NCBI GenBank assembly: GCA_005883655.1
Contig: VBDA01000425.1
Span: 1-6,538 of the forward strand
Source: Betaproteobacteria bacterium
GTDB taxonomy: Bacteria > Pseudomonadota > Gammaproteobacteria > Burkholderiales > Casimicrobiaceae
Reading direction: 5' to 3'
Length of the DNA stretch: 6,538 nt
Shown here: one piece after another, positions 1 to 6,132 of the stretch
Numbering within the stretch: position 1 is the first letter of the stretch
Layout: the number at the start of each line of letters is the position of its first letter
The notes under the pieces: generated by a model
Databases searched by the model: none
The model's input: the letters and a program-made list of their open reading frames with translations, nothing else
What the model was told of the DNA's origin: nothing
Position numbers and translations under genes: made by a program

Positions 1-1
1 G

Positions 2-991
2 AATCCCGGTGTGAAGGTGCGCGCGGTGGGGACCGGGCCGGGAGACTCCGGATCGCAAAAAATCTACGAAAAGCTCTCGGCGCAGCAGAAAGCAAACGTT
101 GCCGAGTGGGACGTCGACGTCGCGGTGGTGCATCAGCGCGGCGCCGCAACCATGGTCGGTGAAAAGTTGCTGCTGCCGTACCGTAACGACGTCAGTGCCG
201 GCAAGCTGGTTACGCGCGACACCGCGAAGAACGCTTTGGGCGCGAACGTCGACGGCTATGTGCTGCCGATGTTTCACAGCCAGATCGCATTCGCGTACAA
301 CCCCGAGCTGATCAAAACGCCGCCCAAGTCTTTCGGAGAGCTCACCGAGTGGGTGAAGAAGAATCCGAAGCAATTCGGCTACAACGGCGTCAAGGGTGGC
401 ATGTCGGGCGTGGGATTCGTGATGGGCTGGGTGGAAGCGAACACCGGCATGGCCGACAAGCTGGAGAAAGGACCCTACGACGCTAGCCAGAAGGCGGCGA
501 TCGACAAGGCGCTCGGCGGGCTCAAGGACTTCAATCAATACGTGGTGATGACGCCGGGCAATGCCGGCACGCTGGATATGCTCAATCGTGGCGAGATCGC
601 CATCGGTCCGGTCTGGGTCGACATGTTCTATACCTGGCAGGCGGACGGGCGGATGAGCCCGAAGATGAAGCTCTCGCTGCCTTCGCCCGGACTTCCCGGG
701 CAGCCGATGTACTACGTGATCCCGGCCAAGGCGGCGCACGCGGCGCTCGCCAAGAAGTTCATCGACCTGGCCGAGAGCCCTGAAGTGCAGGCCGAAGGGA
801 TCGTCAAGCAATTCAACTGGTACCCCGGCATCGACCCCCAGCACGTGCAGTCCAAGATGGACCAGGCGAGCTGGAACAAGCTCTTCACCGACATTTCGCC
901 ATCTGATCTGTCGAGGTACGGGCGGCCGTTTCCGTTGTCAGAATACTTCACCGATATCGTCGAGGGCTACGAGCGGGTCGTGATCAAGTAG
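2..991 (+). CDS. ABC transporter periplasmic solute-binding protein (5'-truncated)
   Basis: The frame is open from the first complete codon at position 2 to TAG at 989-991, giving 329 visible residues. The N-terminus, with the expected signal peptide and first strand of lobe I, lies outside the window; the GTG at 11 is probably internal. The sequence reads as a type II periplasmic binding protein: a stretch 'HSQIAFAYNPELI' followed by 'PKSFGELTEW', the usual 'local target protein and assigned position' region, then 'RGEIAIGPVW' and a C-terminal 'AAHAALAKKFIDLAESPEVQ' helix typical of SBP_bac_1/SBP_bac_8 proteins. It would capture substrate in the periplasm and deliver it to the two permeases downstream on the same strand. 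The substrate is not identifiable from sequence. A 193-bp gap containing repeats separates it from the first permease, more than is usual within an importer operon, so the binding protein may be expressed at a different level. Confidence 0.85.
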   Translation, partial: NPGVKVRAVGTGPGDSGSQKIYEKLSAQQKANVAEWDVDVAVVHQRGAATMVGEKLLLPYRNDVSAGKLVTRDTAKNALGANVDGYVLPMFHSQIAFAYNPELIKTPPKSFGELTEWVKKNPKQFGYNGVKGGMSGVGFVMGWVEANTGMADKLEKGPYDASQKAAIDKALGGLKDFNQYVVMTPGNAGTLDMLNRGEIAIGPVWVDMFYTWQADGRMSPKMKLSLPSPGLPGQPMYYVIPAKAAHAALAKKFIDLAESPEVQAEGIVKQFNWYPGIDPQHVQSKMDQASWNKLFTDISPSDLSRYGRPFPLSEYFTDIVEGYERVVIK

Positions 992-1048
992 GGCGCGCGA
1001 AGCCCGTGCGGACCTATAGGCACTTGCCGAAAATTATCTCACTCCGTC

Positions 1049-1080
1049 GTCCCCGCTCATTTTGGTAACTGAGCGGGGAC
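1049..1080. repeat. Perfect 11-bp inverted repeat (stem-loop)
   Basis: The left arm GTCCCCGCTCA (1049-1059) is exactly complementary to the right arm TGAGCGGGGAC (1070-1080), with a 10-nt loop at 1060-1069. The stem is GC-rich and should fold stably in RNA or as a cruciform. It lies 57 bp after the SBP stop codon. No run of T follows it on either strand, so it does not look like an intrinsic terminator. A role in protecting the upstream mRNA 3' end or as part of a mobile repeat is more likely. Confidence 0.7.
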
Positions 1081-1121
1081 ACAGTGGCGTTTGTCCAAAA
1101 GACACTGGATTCCCGCTTGGC

Positions 1122-1165
1122 CGTTCCTCGAAACTTCGTCCTTCGGGCTCGTTTTCGCAGGAATG
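1122..1165. repeat. Imperfect long stem-loop just upstream of the permease RBS
   Basis: The left arm CGTTCCTCGAAAC (1122-1134) pairs with the right arm GTTTTCGCAGGAATG (1151-1165) over about 13 pairs, counting one G-T pair and two single-base bulges (T1152 and C1158). The apex contains CCTTCGGG, which could form a small stem closed by a stable C(UUCG)G tetraloop at 1141-1146. The hairpin ends 7 nt before the AGGTGAGG ribosome-binding site of permease 1, close enough to affect ribosome access or mRNA processing. That effect is inferred; only the pairing is seen. Confidence 0.6.
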
Positions 1166-1172
1166 ACGATGC

Positions 1173-1180
1173 AGGTGAGG
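1173..1180 (+). promoter_or_regulatory. Ribosome-binding site for permease 1 (supports GTG start)
   Basis: AGGTGAGG sits 4 nt before the GTG at 1185 and matches the anti-Shine-Dalgarno extension GGAGGTGA well. It supports the GTG as the true start. The nearby upstream ATGs at 1163 and 1169 are in other frames and belong to the repeat. Confidence 0.55.
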
Positions 1181-1184
1181 CGCG

Positions 1185-2042
1185 GTGAAATCGATTGCGA
1201 CCAGAGACCCAATCGCTGACCGCTGGGTCGGGCTTGCATTGCTTGCCCCGGCGCTTGCGGTCATTCTCGTTTTCTTCGTTGCGCCACTCGCGATGTCGGC
1301 GGTGGTTGCTTTCCGGAGGAAGGACGGCGGGCTCACGCTCGAGCATTTCGCCAAGTCGTTCGATCTCTATACCACCGATCTCCTGTTCACGCTGGCGATC
1401 GTCCTCGCGTCGACCATCCTGATCGGGCTGGTCGCGATTGCCATCGCGGGCTATCTCACGCTGGGTGAAAACCCGCGCGCGGTGGCGATCCTGCGTTGGC
1501 TCTATCGCTGGCCGCTGTTCATTCCGTTCGTGGTGGCAGGCCAGGTGATGCGCACCTTCCTCGCCAAGAACGGCATGCTCAACCATGTGCTGATCGGCAC
1601 CGGGCTGATCGAGCCCTTGTCGGCGCAGAGCTTGCTCGACTGGCGGGGCATCGTCATCGCCTTTGTCTGGAAGCAGGCGCCGTTCGTGACGCTGCTCCTG
1701 GCCGGCGCGATGGCCTCGATCGAAACGCAGCACATCGAAGCCGCCCGCAACCTCGGCGCGCGGCGTTTGAGGGTGTTGATCGACATCATCCTGCCGCAGG
1801 TGCGCGGTACGCTGCTGGTCGGTCTGGTGTTGTCGTTCGTGACCATGTTGTCGGTGCTGTCGGTGCCATTGATGATCAATCCCAATTCTCCGACGATGAT
1901 GACGGTCGACGTCGCCTACCGCATCAACACTTTTGGCGATTACGCGGTCGCTAACGCGTTGTGTCTGCTGTCTCTGATCCTGGCCGCTGGCGGCGCATGG
2001 TTCTACTTGCATCATGCGGTCGAGAAGGTGGAACACGCATGA
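1185..2042 (+). CDS. ABC transporter inner-membrane permease (first subunit)
   Basis: This 285-residue integral membrane protein would form one half of the translocation channel. About six hydrophobic segments are visible, roughly at residues 16-43, 66-91, 100-125, 152-178, 208-231 and 253-276. The cytoplasmic EAA loop that contacts the ATPase is complete and canonical: EAARNLG at 185-191, then nine residues, then IILP at 201-204. The GTG start at 1185 is chosen because AGGTGAGG lies 4 nt upstream and the next segment begins with the usual short charged N-terminus before the first helix. Its 3' end overlaps the second permease by ATGA, implying translational coupling and equal stoichiometry. 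The 'EAARNLGA' form resembles permeases for polyamines, thiamine or ferric ion rather than CUT1 sugar permeases, but this is only suggestive. Confidence 0.9.
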   Translation: MKSIATRDPIADRWVGLALLAPALAVILVFFVAPLAMSAVVAFRRKDGGLTLEHFAKSFDLYTTDLLFTLAIVLASTILIGLVAIAIAGYLTLGENPRAVAILRWLYRWPLFIPFVVAGQVMRTFLAKNGMLNHVLIGTGLIEPLSAQSLLDWRGIVIAFVWKQAPFVTLLLAGAMASIETQHIEAARNLGARRLRVLIDIILPQVRGTLLVGLVLSFVTMLSVLSVPLMINPNSPTMMTVDVAYRINTFGDYAVANALCLLSLILAAGGAWFYLHHAVEKVEHA

Positions 2043-2869
2043 CGGCGCTTAGTCTTCCGGCGCTGCCGCCGCCGCTTCGGACTGTGCTGCGCGCTATCGT
2101 GCTGGCCCTGTTCGCGTTTGCGATCTTCGGACCGCTTCTGAACCTGCTGCTATGGGCGTTCGCCGAGCGCTGGTATTTTCCGAACAAGCTTCCGCTGGAA
2201 TTCGGGCTTACCTTCTGGTATCGCGTATTCCAGCCGCGCGGCAATGCGCTCGCCTCCCTCGGCACCAGCGTCTGGATCGCCGTCCTGACGGTGGCGCTTT
2301 CGCTCGCGGTCGCGGTGCCCGCGGGCTACGCACTGGGACGGCTGAAGCTCCCCTGGCGCAGCGCGATCCTGCTCCTGTTCCTGCTGCCACAGGCGGTGCC
2401 GAACCTGCCGGTGTATGTGAACATTGCGCAGGTGTTCTATCAGATTGGCCTCAATGGCACGATACTGGGCGTCGTGCTCGTTCACGCGTCGCACGGCCTG
2501 GTGCTAGCGGTCTGGATCGCGTCGGCGGCGTTTGCGTCGGTCGATGTTTCGCTCGAGGAGGCGTCGCGCAATCTGGGCGCATCGCCTTGGACCTGCTTTC
2601 GGACGGTGACGCTTCCGCTCGCGGCGCCGGGCCTTATCGCCAGCGCGATATTTGTCTTCCTCGAATCCTTGGACGAGTTCACCGGAACCTATTTCGTCGG
2701 CGTGCCGGACGTCACGACCCTGCCGCTCTTGATGTTCAACGCCAGCATGGGCGGAAACTATCAGATCGCGTCGATCACCGCGCTGCTGCTGCTGATCCCT
2801 TCGATCGGCTTCATGCTGGTGGTCGAGCGCTTTCTCAAGGCGGATGTGCTGGCGATGGTGGGGCGATAG
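2039..2869 (+). CDS. ABC transporter inner-membrane permease (second subunit)
   Basis: This 276-residue protein is the partner permease. Hydrophobic segments are visible at about 18-42, 72-99, 107-127, 140-165, 195-210 and 243-265. The EAA loop reads EEASRNLG at 173-180, then nine residues, then VTLP at 190-193, matching the BPD_transp_1 (MetI-like) family. The frame is open further upstream, to 1961, but that part overlaps the first permease in another frame. ATG 2039 is preferred because its ATGA overlaps the upstream stop and AAGGTGG lies 7 nt upstream (2025-2031). Family length of about 260-290 residues agrees. No ATPase gene follows: 32 bp downstream the next gene is convergent, so the nucleotide-binding subunit must be encoded upstream of the window or elsewhere. 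Confidence 0.9.
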   Translation: MTALSLPALPPPLRTVLRAIVLALFAFAIFGPLLNLLLWAFAERWYFPNKLPLEFGLTFWYRVFQPRGNALASLGTSVWIAVLTVALSLAVAVPAGYALGRLKLPWRSAILLLFLLPQAVPNLPVYVNIAQVFYQIGLNGTILGVVLVHASHGLVLAVWIASAAFASVDVSLEEASRNLGASPWTCFRTVTLPLAAPGLIASAIFVFLESLDEFTGTYFVGVPDVTTLPLLMFNASMGGNYQIASITALLLLIPSIGFMLVVERFLKADVLAMVGR

Positions 2870-2901
2870 CCGCGAAGTTACTCTGAGCACAATTTTCCTG
2901 C

Positions 2902-3909
2902 TTAACGCCATAGATCTACGGTTTCACCGCGCGCCCGCAGGCGCTCGGCGCGGCCCTGCAGGTAGCGCTGAAACGACGGCTCGCCGCGGTACCCACCGCC
3001 TGCCACATAATCGAACGATGACGCGAGGTGGAACGGCCGCAGATACGCGTCGATCCGAAATACTTCCGTGCCGCTGCGATCGAAGAACACGATCGTCGGG
3101 GTGTACGCGACGCCGAGCTCGCGCGCCCACGCCTGAGCACTGGTGGCGCCGCCGGCAGGGGAGGTGATCGGCGTCGACGCTGCGAGCGAGAAGCGCGCCA
3201 CATCGAATTCGCTGACGAGCGCGCGCACCTCGGCGCGCTGCAGTCCTTCGCGATGGAGCTCATCGCAGGGCGAGCAATGGGTGGTCTCGAAGAGCACCGC
3301 GAGCGGCTTGGCGCCTGGCTTACGCCGCAGGTCGTACGGCGGTCCGAGGAAGAACGGCTCGTCGTGCAATTCCGAGCTCGCCGGCTCGCGCACCCGCTGC
3401 CTGAGATAGTCGCCGAGCGCCTGCCGTCGTTCCAGATGCCCCGCGACATAGTCGAGCACCGGTTCGAAGCGTTGCGGCGGATAGTAGCCATTGAGCCGCG
3501 CCACCACCTTTCCTTTTTCGTCGAAAAAGAGCAGCGTCGGCGTGAATTGCACCTTGAGCACGCGTGCGAGCTCCTTCTCGGTCATGACGCGACCATCGAG
3601 CCAGGTGACTTCGCGGTCGCCCCACATGTTTACCGCGAGCGCGACAAAGTGTTGGCGCGTTTTCTCCACGATGCTGCGCTGGGAGAAATTGGTCAGCATG
3701 AGCTGCTTGCAGTAGGGGCAGCCATCCTGACCGAAATACACCAGCAGCCGCCGGCCATTGCGCGCTGCCTCCGCGATGTCCTCGCGTAAATCGAGGAAGG
3801 TATTCGCAAACCACGGTGGAATATCGATCGCGTAAGGCGCGGCTTCCTGTGCTCGCGCCGGAGCAAGGAGCGCGAATGCGATGACGAAGACGATCAGCCA
3901 ATAGCGCAT
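2902..3909 (-). CDS. Exported protein with two tandem thioredoxin-like domains (SoxW-like)
   Basis: The 335-residue product begins with a signal peptide: hydrophobic residues 4-16 ending in ARA-Q at 18-21, so it probably acts in the periplasm. Domain 1 (about 48-158) has a CPYC redox motif at 64-67 and the cis-proline strand FTPT at 122-125. Domain 2 (about 200-300) has CSPC at 212-215 and YTPT at 269-272. Domain 1 resembles SoxW/thioredoxin_2 proteins; domain 2 is more divergent, with a longer insertion. A role in disulfide reduction or protein thiol homeostasis outside the cytoplasm is inferred; the partner is unknown and no sox or dsb gene is adjacent. The ATG at 3909 follows AGGTGA (3918-3913, minus strand), and an in-frame stop at 3915-3913 excludes a longer start. 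The gene is convergent with the transporter operon. Confidence 0.85.
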   Translation of the reverse strand: MRYWLIVFVIAFALLAPARAQEAAPYAIDIPPWFANTFLDLREDIAEAARNGRRLLVYFGQDGCPYCKQLMLTNFSQRSIVEKTRQHFVALAVNMWGDREVTWLDGRVMTEKELARVLKVQFTPTLLFFDEKGKVVARLNGYYPPQRFEPVLDYVAGHLERRQALGDYLRQRVREPASSELHDEPFFLGPPYDLRRKPGAKPLAVLFETTHCSPCDELHREGLQRAEVRALVSEFDVARFSLAASTPITSPAGGATSAQAWARELGVAYTPTIVFFDRSGTEVFRIDAYLRPFHLASSFDYVAGGGYRGEPSFQRYLQGRAERLRARGETVDLWR

Positions 3910-3912
3910 AGC

Positions 3913-3957
3913 TCACCTGGGCAGCATCGAGCACCTTGGGCGCCCTCCTGGGGGCAC
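3913..3957 (-). CDS. Possible 14-codon leader ORF ahead of the thioredoxin-like gene
   Basis: On the minus strand a consensus AGGAGG (3971-3966) lies 8 nt before a GTG at 3957-3955. That GTG opens a 14-codon frame (MPPGGRPRCSMLPR) ending in TGA at 3915-3913. The stop codon is embedded in the AGGTGA ribosome-binding site of the thioredoxin-like gene, whose ATG begins 3 nt later. This arrangement would allow translational coupling or a leader-peptide type control. The consensus ribosome-binding site is otherwise unexplained, because the downstream gene cannot be extended upstream. The peptide resembles nothing I know, and in GC-rich DNA such an ORF could be chance. Confidence 0.25.
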   Translation of the reverse strand: MPPGGRPRCSMLPR

Positions 3958-4035
3958 AATCTTAACCTCCTGGTGGGGCGACGCGTAAATTGGTCGCCGC
4001 CGGCGCCTCCATCCGCGATTCGTGATGGCCGAAGC

Positions 4036-4647
4036 CTACAAGTCTCTTATCCGCGCAAGGTCCTTGACCAGCGACTCGAATGCCTGCGCCCGATCCTCGG
4101 GCGGAACGCGTAGAATGGACGAAGGGTGGACCGTCACCAGTATCTTCGGTCCCCACTCGCTGTCGAAGAATTTCCCGCGATTGGCAAGCACCTTGACCTT
4201 GGGTCCGAGGAGCGCGCGCACCGCGGTGCCGCCGAGGCAGACGATCAACCGCGGAGTGATGAGCCGAATTTCGCCGAGCAGCCAATCGAGGCACGCGGCC
4301 ACTTCCTGCTGCGCCGGCGTCTTGTGCATGCGCCGTTTGCCGCGCGGCTCCCAGCTGAAGTGCTTGACCGCGTTGGTGACATAGACGTCTTTGCGATCGA
4401 CGCCGGCTTTTTCCAGCGCCTCGTCGAGCACCTTGCCGGCGGGTCCGACAAAGGGCTTGCCGGTCAAATCTTCCTGATCGCCGGGTTGTTCGCCGACCAG
4501 CATGACGGTGGCCCTGGCGCCGCCTTCGCCGCAGACCGCCTGAGTGGCGCGCTCCCACAGTCGACAACCGCGGCAGCGCACGATGCCGGCGTCGAGCTCC
4601 TTCAGTGATCGGGCATCAGCCGCGATTTCGCTTTTGGAATCCGCCAT
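4036..4647 (-). CDS. udgX: UdgX-family uracil-DNA-binding/crosslinking protein (family 4-like uracil-DNA glycosylase)
   Basis: This 203-residue protein belongs to the uracil-DNA glycosylase superfamily with an iron-sulfur cluster. Four cysteines fit the cluster ligands: C25 and C28 (CRGC), C119 and C137. Motif 1 reads GEQPGDQED (52-60), the UdgX form, where ordinary family 4 enzymes have GEAPG. The extra loop GKRRMH (103-108) places a histidine where UdgX of Mycobacterium smegmatis uses His109 to bond covalently to the sugar of the uracil site. HPSSILR (174-180) is the distal motif. UdgX excises uracil yet stays attached to the DNA. The start is uncertain: TTG 4653, GTG 4650 and ATG 4647 are consecutive in frame; ATG is taken. 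It begins 30 bp after the aldehyde dehydrogenase, probably cotranscribed. It is a stand-alone domain, not fused to the DUF4130 domain sometimes linked with this family. Confidence 0.88.
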   Translation of the reverse strand: MADSKSEIAADARSLKELDAGIVRCRGCRLWERATQAVCGEGGARATVMLVGEQPGDQEDLTGKPFVGPAGKVLDEALEKAGVDRKDVYVTNAVKHFSWEPRGKRRMHKTPAQQEVAACLDWLLGEIRLITPRLIVCLGGTAVRALLGPKVKVLANRGKFFDSEWGPKILVTVHPSSILRVPPEDRAQAFESLVKDLARIRDL

Positions 4648-4677
4648 CACCAATGGACCATCTCGGATAGCCGCGGT

Positions 4678-6117
4678 TCACGGCAGCGTATACGCCGTTT
4701 TGACGACAGTGAAGAATTCGCGCGCGTAGCGGCCCTGCTCACGCGGACCGTAGCTGGAGCCTTTGCGGCCGCCGAACGGCACGTGGTAGTCGACCCCCGC
4801 AGTCGGCAGATTGACCATGATCATGCCCGCCTGGCTTTGGCGCTTGAAGTGCGACGCGTGCTTGAGCGATGTGGTCACGATGCCGGCCGAGAGTCCGAAG
4901 TCGGTGTCGTTGGCCACTGCGAGCGCTTCGTCGTAGTCCTTGACCTTGATCACGCTGGCTACCGGACCGAATATTTCCTCGCGCGAGCTGCGCATGGCGT
5001 TGGTTGCCCCGGTCAGCAGCGCCGGCGCGAGATAGTGACCCTGCTTGGCGCGCTTCAGCGTTTCGCCGCCGTAAGCAAGCGTCGCACCTTCTCGCTGGCC
5101 GATGCCGATGTAATCCAGGTTCTGCTTGAGCTGCGTCTCGTCGACAACCGGGCCGATATCGGTCCCCGGTATCAACGCGTCATCGACCTTGAGCGATCCG
5201 AGGCGCTCGCTCAACGCGGCGACAAAACGGTCGTGGATATTGGCGCCGACGATCAAGCGCGACGACGCGGTGCAGCGCTGTCCGGTCGAGAAGAACGCAC
5301 CGTTGACCGCGCAGTTCACGGCCACGGCCAAGTCCGCGTCGTCGAGCACGACCAGCGGATTCTTTCCGCCCATTTCCAGTTGCAGCTTGGCCATGCGCGC
5401 GATCGCCTTGGCCGCAATCGCCCGCCCGGTGGCCACCGAGCCGGTGAAGCTGATGGCGTCGACTCGCCGGTCATTGATGATCGCGTCGCCGACGACGCTG
5501 CCGCGACCCATGACCAGGTTGAAGACTCCCGCCGGGATGCCCGCTTTGATGATGATTTCCGACAGCGCCCATGCCGAGCCCGGCACCAGCTCCGCTGGCT
5601 TGAACACCACGCAGTTGCCGTAGCAGAGCGCCGGCGCGATCTTCCACGCCGGAATCGCGATCGGAAAATTCCATGGCGTGATGATGCCGACGACACCCAG
5701 CGGCTCGCGCGTGATTTCGACCTCGACGCCTGGACGGATCGACTGGATCTTTTCCCCGGCCAGCCGCAGCGCCTCGCCGCCGAAGAACTTGAAGATCTGT
5801 CCCGCGCGCACGACTTCACCGATGCCCTCGGGCAGGGTCTTGCCTTCTTCGCGCGAAAGCAGTCGCCCGAGCTCGTCCTTGCGGGCGAGTATCGTGTTGC
5901 CGACGGCGTCGAGCAGATTCGCGCGATCCTGCACTGAGGACATCGACCATGCGGGAAATGCGGCGCGCGCGGCGGCGATCGCGGTGTCGGCCTGCGCCTT
6001 GTCGGCCCGCGCGTATTCGCCGATGACGTCGCTCAAGTCCGACGGATTGATATTCCTCGCGGTTTCGGCGCCGGCGATCCAATCGCCACCGATGAAGTTA
6101 CGGTACATCTCGCTCAT
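4678..6117 (-). CDS. NAD(P)-dependent aldehyde dehydrogenase, probable alpha-ketoglutaric semialdehyde dehydrogenase
   Basis: This complete 479-residue ALDH-superfamily enzyme has all catalytic residues: N150 in TPWNFP, K173 in the cofactor-binding FKPAE, FTGS at 224-227, general base E248 in LEMGGKNP, nucleophile C282 in GQRCTASSR, and EIFGP at 381-385. The overall sequence, including PGVEVEITREPLGVVG and the C-terminal GVDYHVPFGGRKGSS, resembles the KGSADH/YcbD group that oxidises 2,5-dioxopentanoate to 2-oxoglutarate. This assignment rests on recalled family resemblance and on the neighbour: the upstream gene encodes a probable 2-keto-3-deoxy-sugar-acid dehydratase, which would supply that substrate. 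The ATG at 6117 is supported by GAGGA (6132-6128) 10 nt upstream, and that site overlaps the neighbour's stop codon. A broader aldehyde specificity cannot be excluded. It acts in the cytoplasm. Confidence 0.92.
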   Translation of the reverse strand: MSEMYRNFIGGDWIAGAETARNINPSDLSDVIGEYARADKAQADTAIAAARAAFPAWSMSSVQDRANLLDAVGNTILARKDELGRLLSREEGKTLPEGIGEVVRAGQIFKFFGGEALRLAGEKIQSIRPGVEVEITREPLGVVGIITPWNFPIAIPAWKIAPALCYGNCVVFKPAELVPGSAWALSEIIIKAGIPAGVFNLVMGRGSVVGDAIINDRRVDAISFTGSVATGRAIAAKAIARMAKLQLEMGGKNPLVVLDDADLAVAVNCAVNGAFFSTGQRCTASSRLIVGANIHDRFVAALSERLGSLKVDDALIPGTDIGPVVDETQLKQNLDYIGIGQREGATLAYGGETLKRAKQGHYLAPALLTGATNAMRSSREEIFGPVASVIKVKDYDEALAVANDTDFGLSAGIVTTSLKHASHFKRQSQAGMIMVNLPTAGVDYHVPFGGRKGSSYGPREQGRYAREFFTVVKTAYTLP

Positions 6118-6127
6118 GGTCTTTTCG

Positions 6128-6132
6128 TCCTC
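6128..6132 (-). promoter_or_regulatory. Ribosome-binding site overlapping the upstream stop codon
   Basis: On the minus strand GAGGA (6132-6128) shares two bases with the TGA stop (6133-6131) of the upstream dehydratase gene. It lies 10 nt before the dehydrogenase ATG. This fixes the dehydrogenase start and suggests the two genes are translated in a coupled way from one mRNA. Confidence 0.55.

Larger units (their letters stand above)
1041..1170. repeat. Interspersed repeat-like element with several stem-loops in the importer operon
   Basis: The SBP-permease gap carries the hallmark ends of the small dispersed repeats common in proteobacterial genomes: 'CTGGATTCCCGC' at 1105-1116 and 'GCAGGAATGACGA' at 1157-1169. 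Read on the minus strand it gives the familiar spurious peptide words 'VIPAK' and 'AGIQ', a known sign of translated repeat DNA rather than a gene. Three inverted repeats lie in series: 1049-1080, a weak one (CAGTG 1082-1086 / CACTG 1103-1107), and 1122-1165. The right end stops about 3 bp before the ribosome-binding site of the first permease. There is no transposase and no target duplication that I can see. Exact boundaries and copy number cannot be judged from one copy. Confidence 0.55.

Noticed and set aside
1057..1354. Minus-strand ORFs giving words such as 'VIPAK' and 'AGIQ' in the SBP-permease gap.
   Set aside because: Such peptides are a known by-product of translating dispersed stem-loop repeats and have no ribosome-binding site here.
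1014..2036. A 340-codon open frame on the minus strand opposite permease 1.
   Set aside because: It is antisense to a clear membrane permease, its product is mostly Arg, Gln, His and Asp with no fold signature, and its tail is repeat-derived. It is a GC-rich shadow frame.
1961..2038. A longer N-terminus for permease 2, from an in-frame start at 1961.
   Set aside because: It would overlap 82 bp of permease 1 in another frame; the ATG at 2039 has a good ribosome-binding site and the standard ATGA overlap.
3028..3789. A 253-codon plus-strand open frame across the thioredoxin-like gene.
   Set aside because: The opposite strand encodes a complete signal peptide and two CXXC domains; the plus-strand product is Arg/Glu-rich with no recognisable motif.
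3959..3989. A possible minus-strand promoter: TTTACG (3989-3984) and TAAGAT (3964-3959) with 19-bp spacing.
   Set aside because: Each box matches the sigma-70 consensus at only 4 of 6 positions and the spacing is long; chance matches are common.
3977..3998. A 6-bp inverted repeat (GGCGAC / GTCGCC) between udgX and the thioredoxin-like gene, considered as a terminator for udgX.
   Set aside because: The stem is short and no T run follows on the minus strand.
3962..4567. A 201-codon minus-strand frame overlapping udgX.
   Set aside because: It is out of frame with a conserved UdgX protein and is extremely Arg-rich, as expected for a frame-shifted GC-rich reading.
4783..5937. A 384-codon plus-strand open frame opposite the aldehyde dehydrogenase.
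   Set aside because: It is the mirror of a full-length enzyme with all catalytic residues; its composition (Arg, Asp, His) is typical of an antisense shadow.
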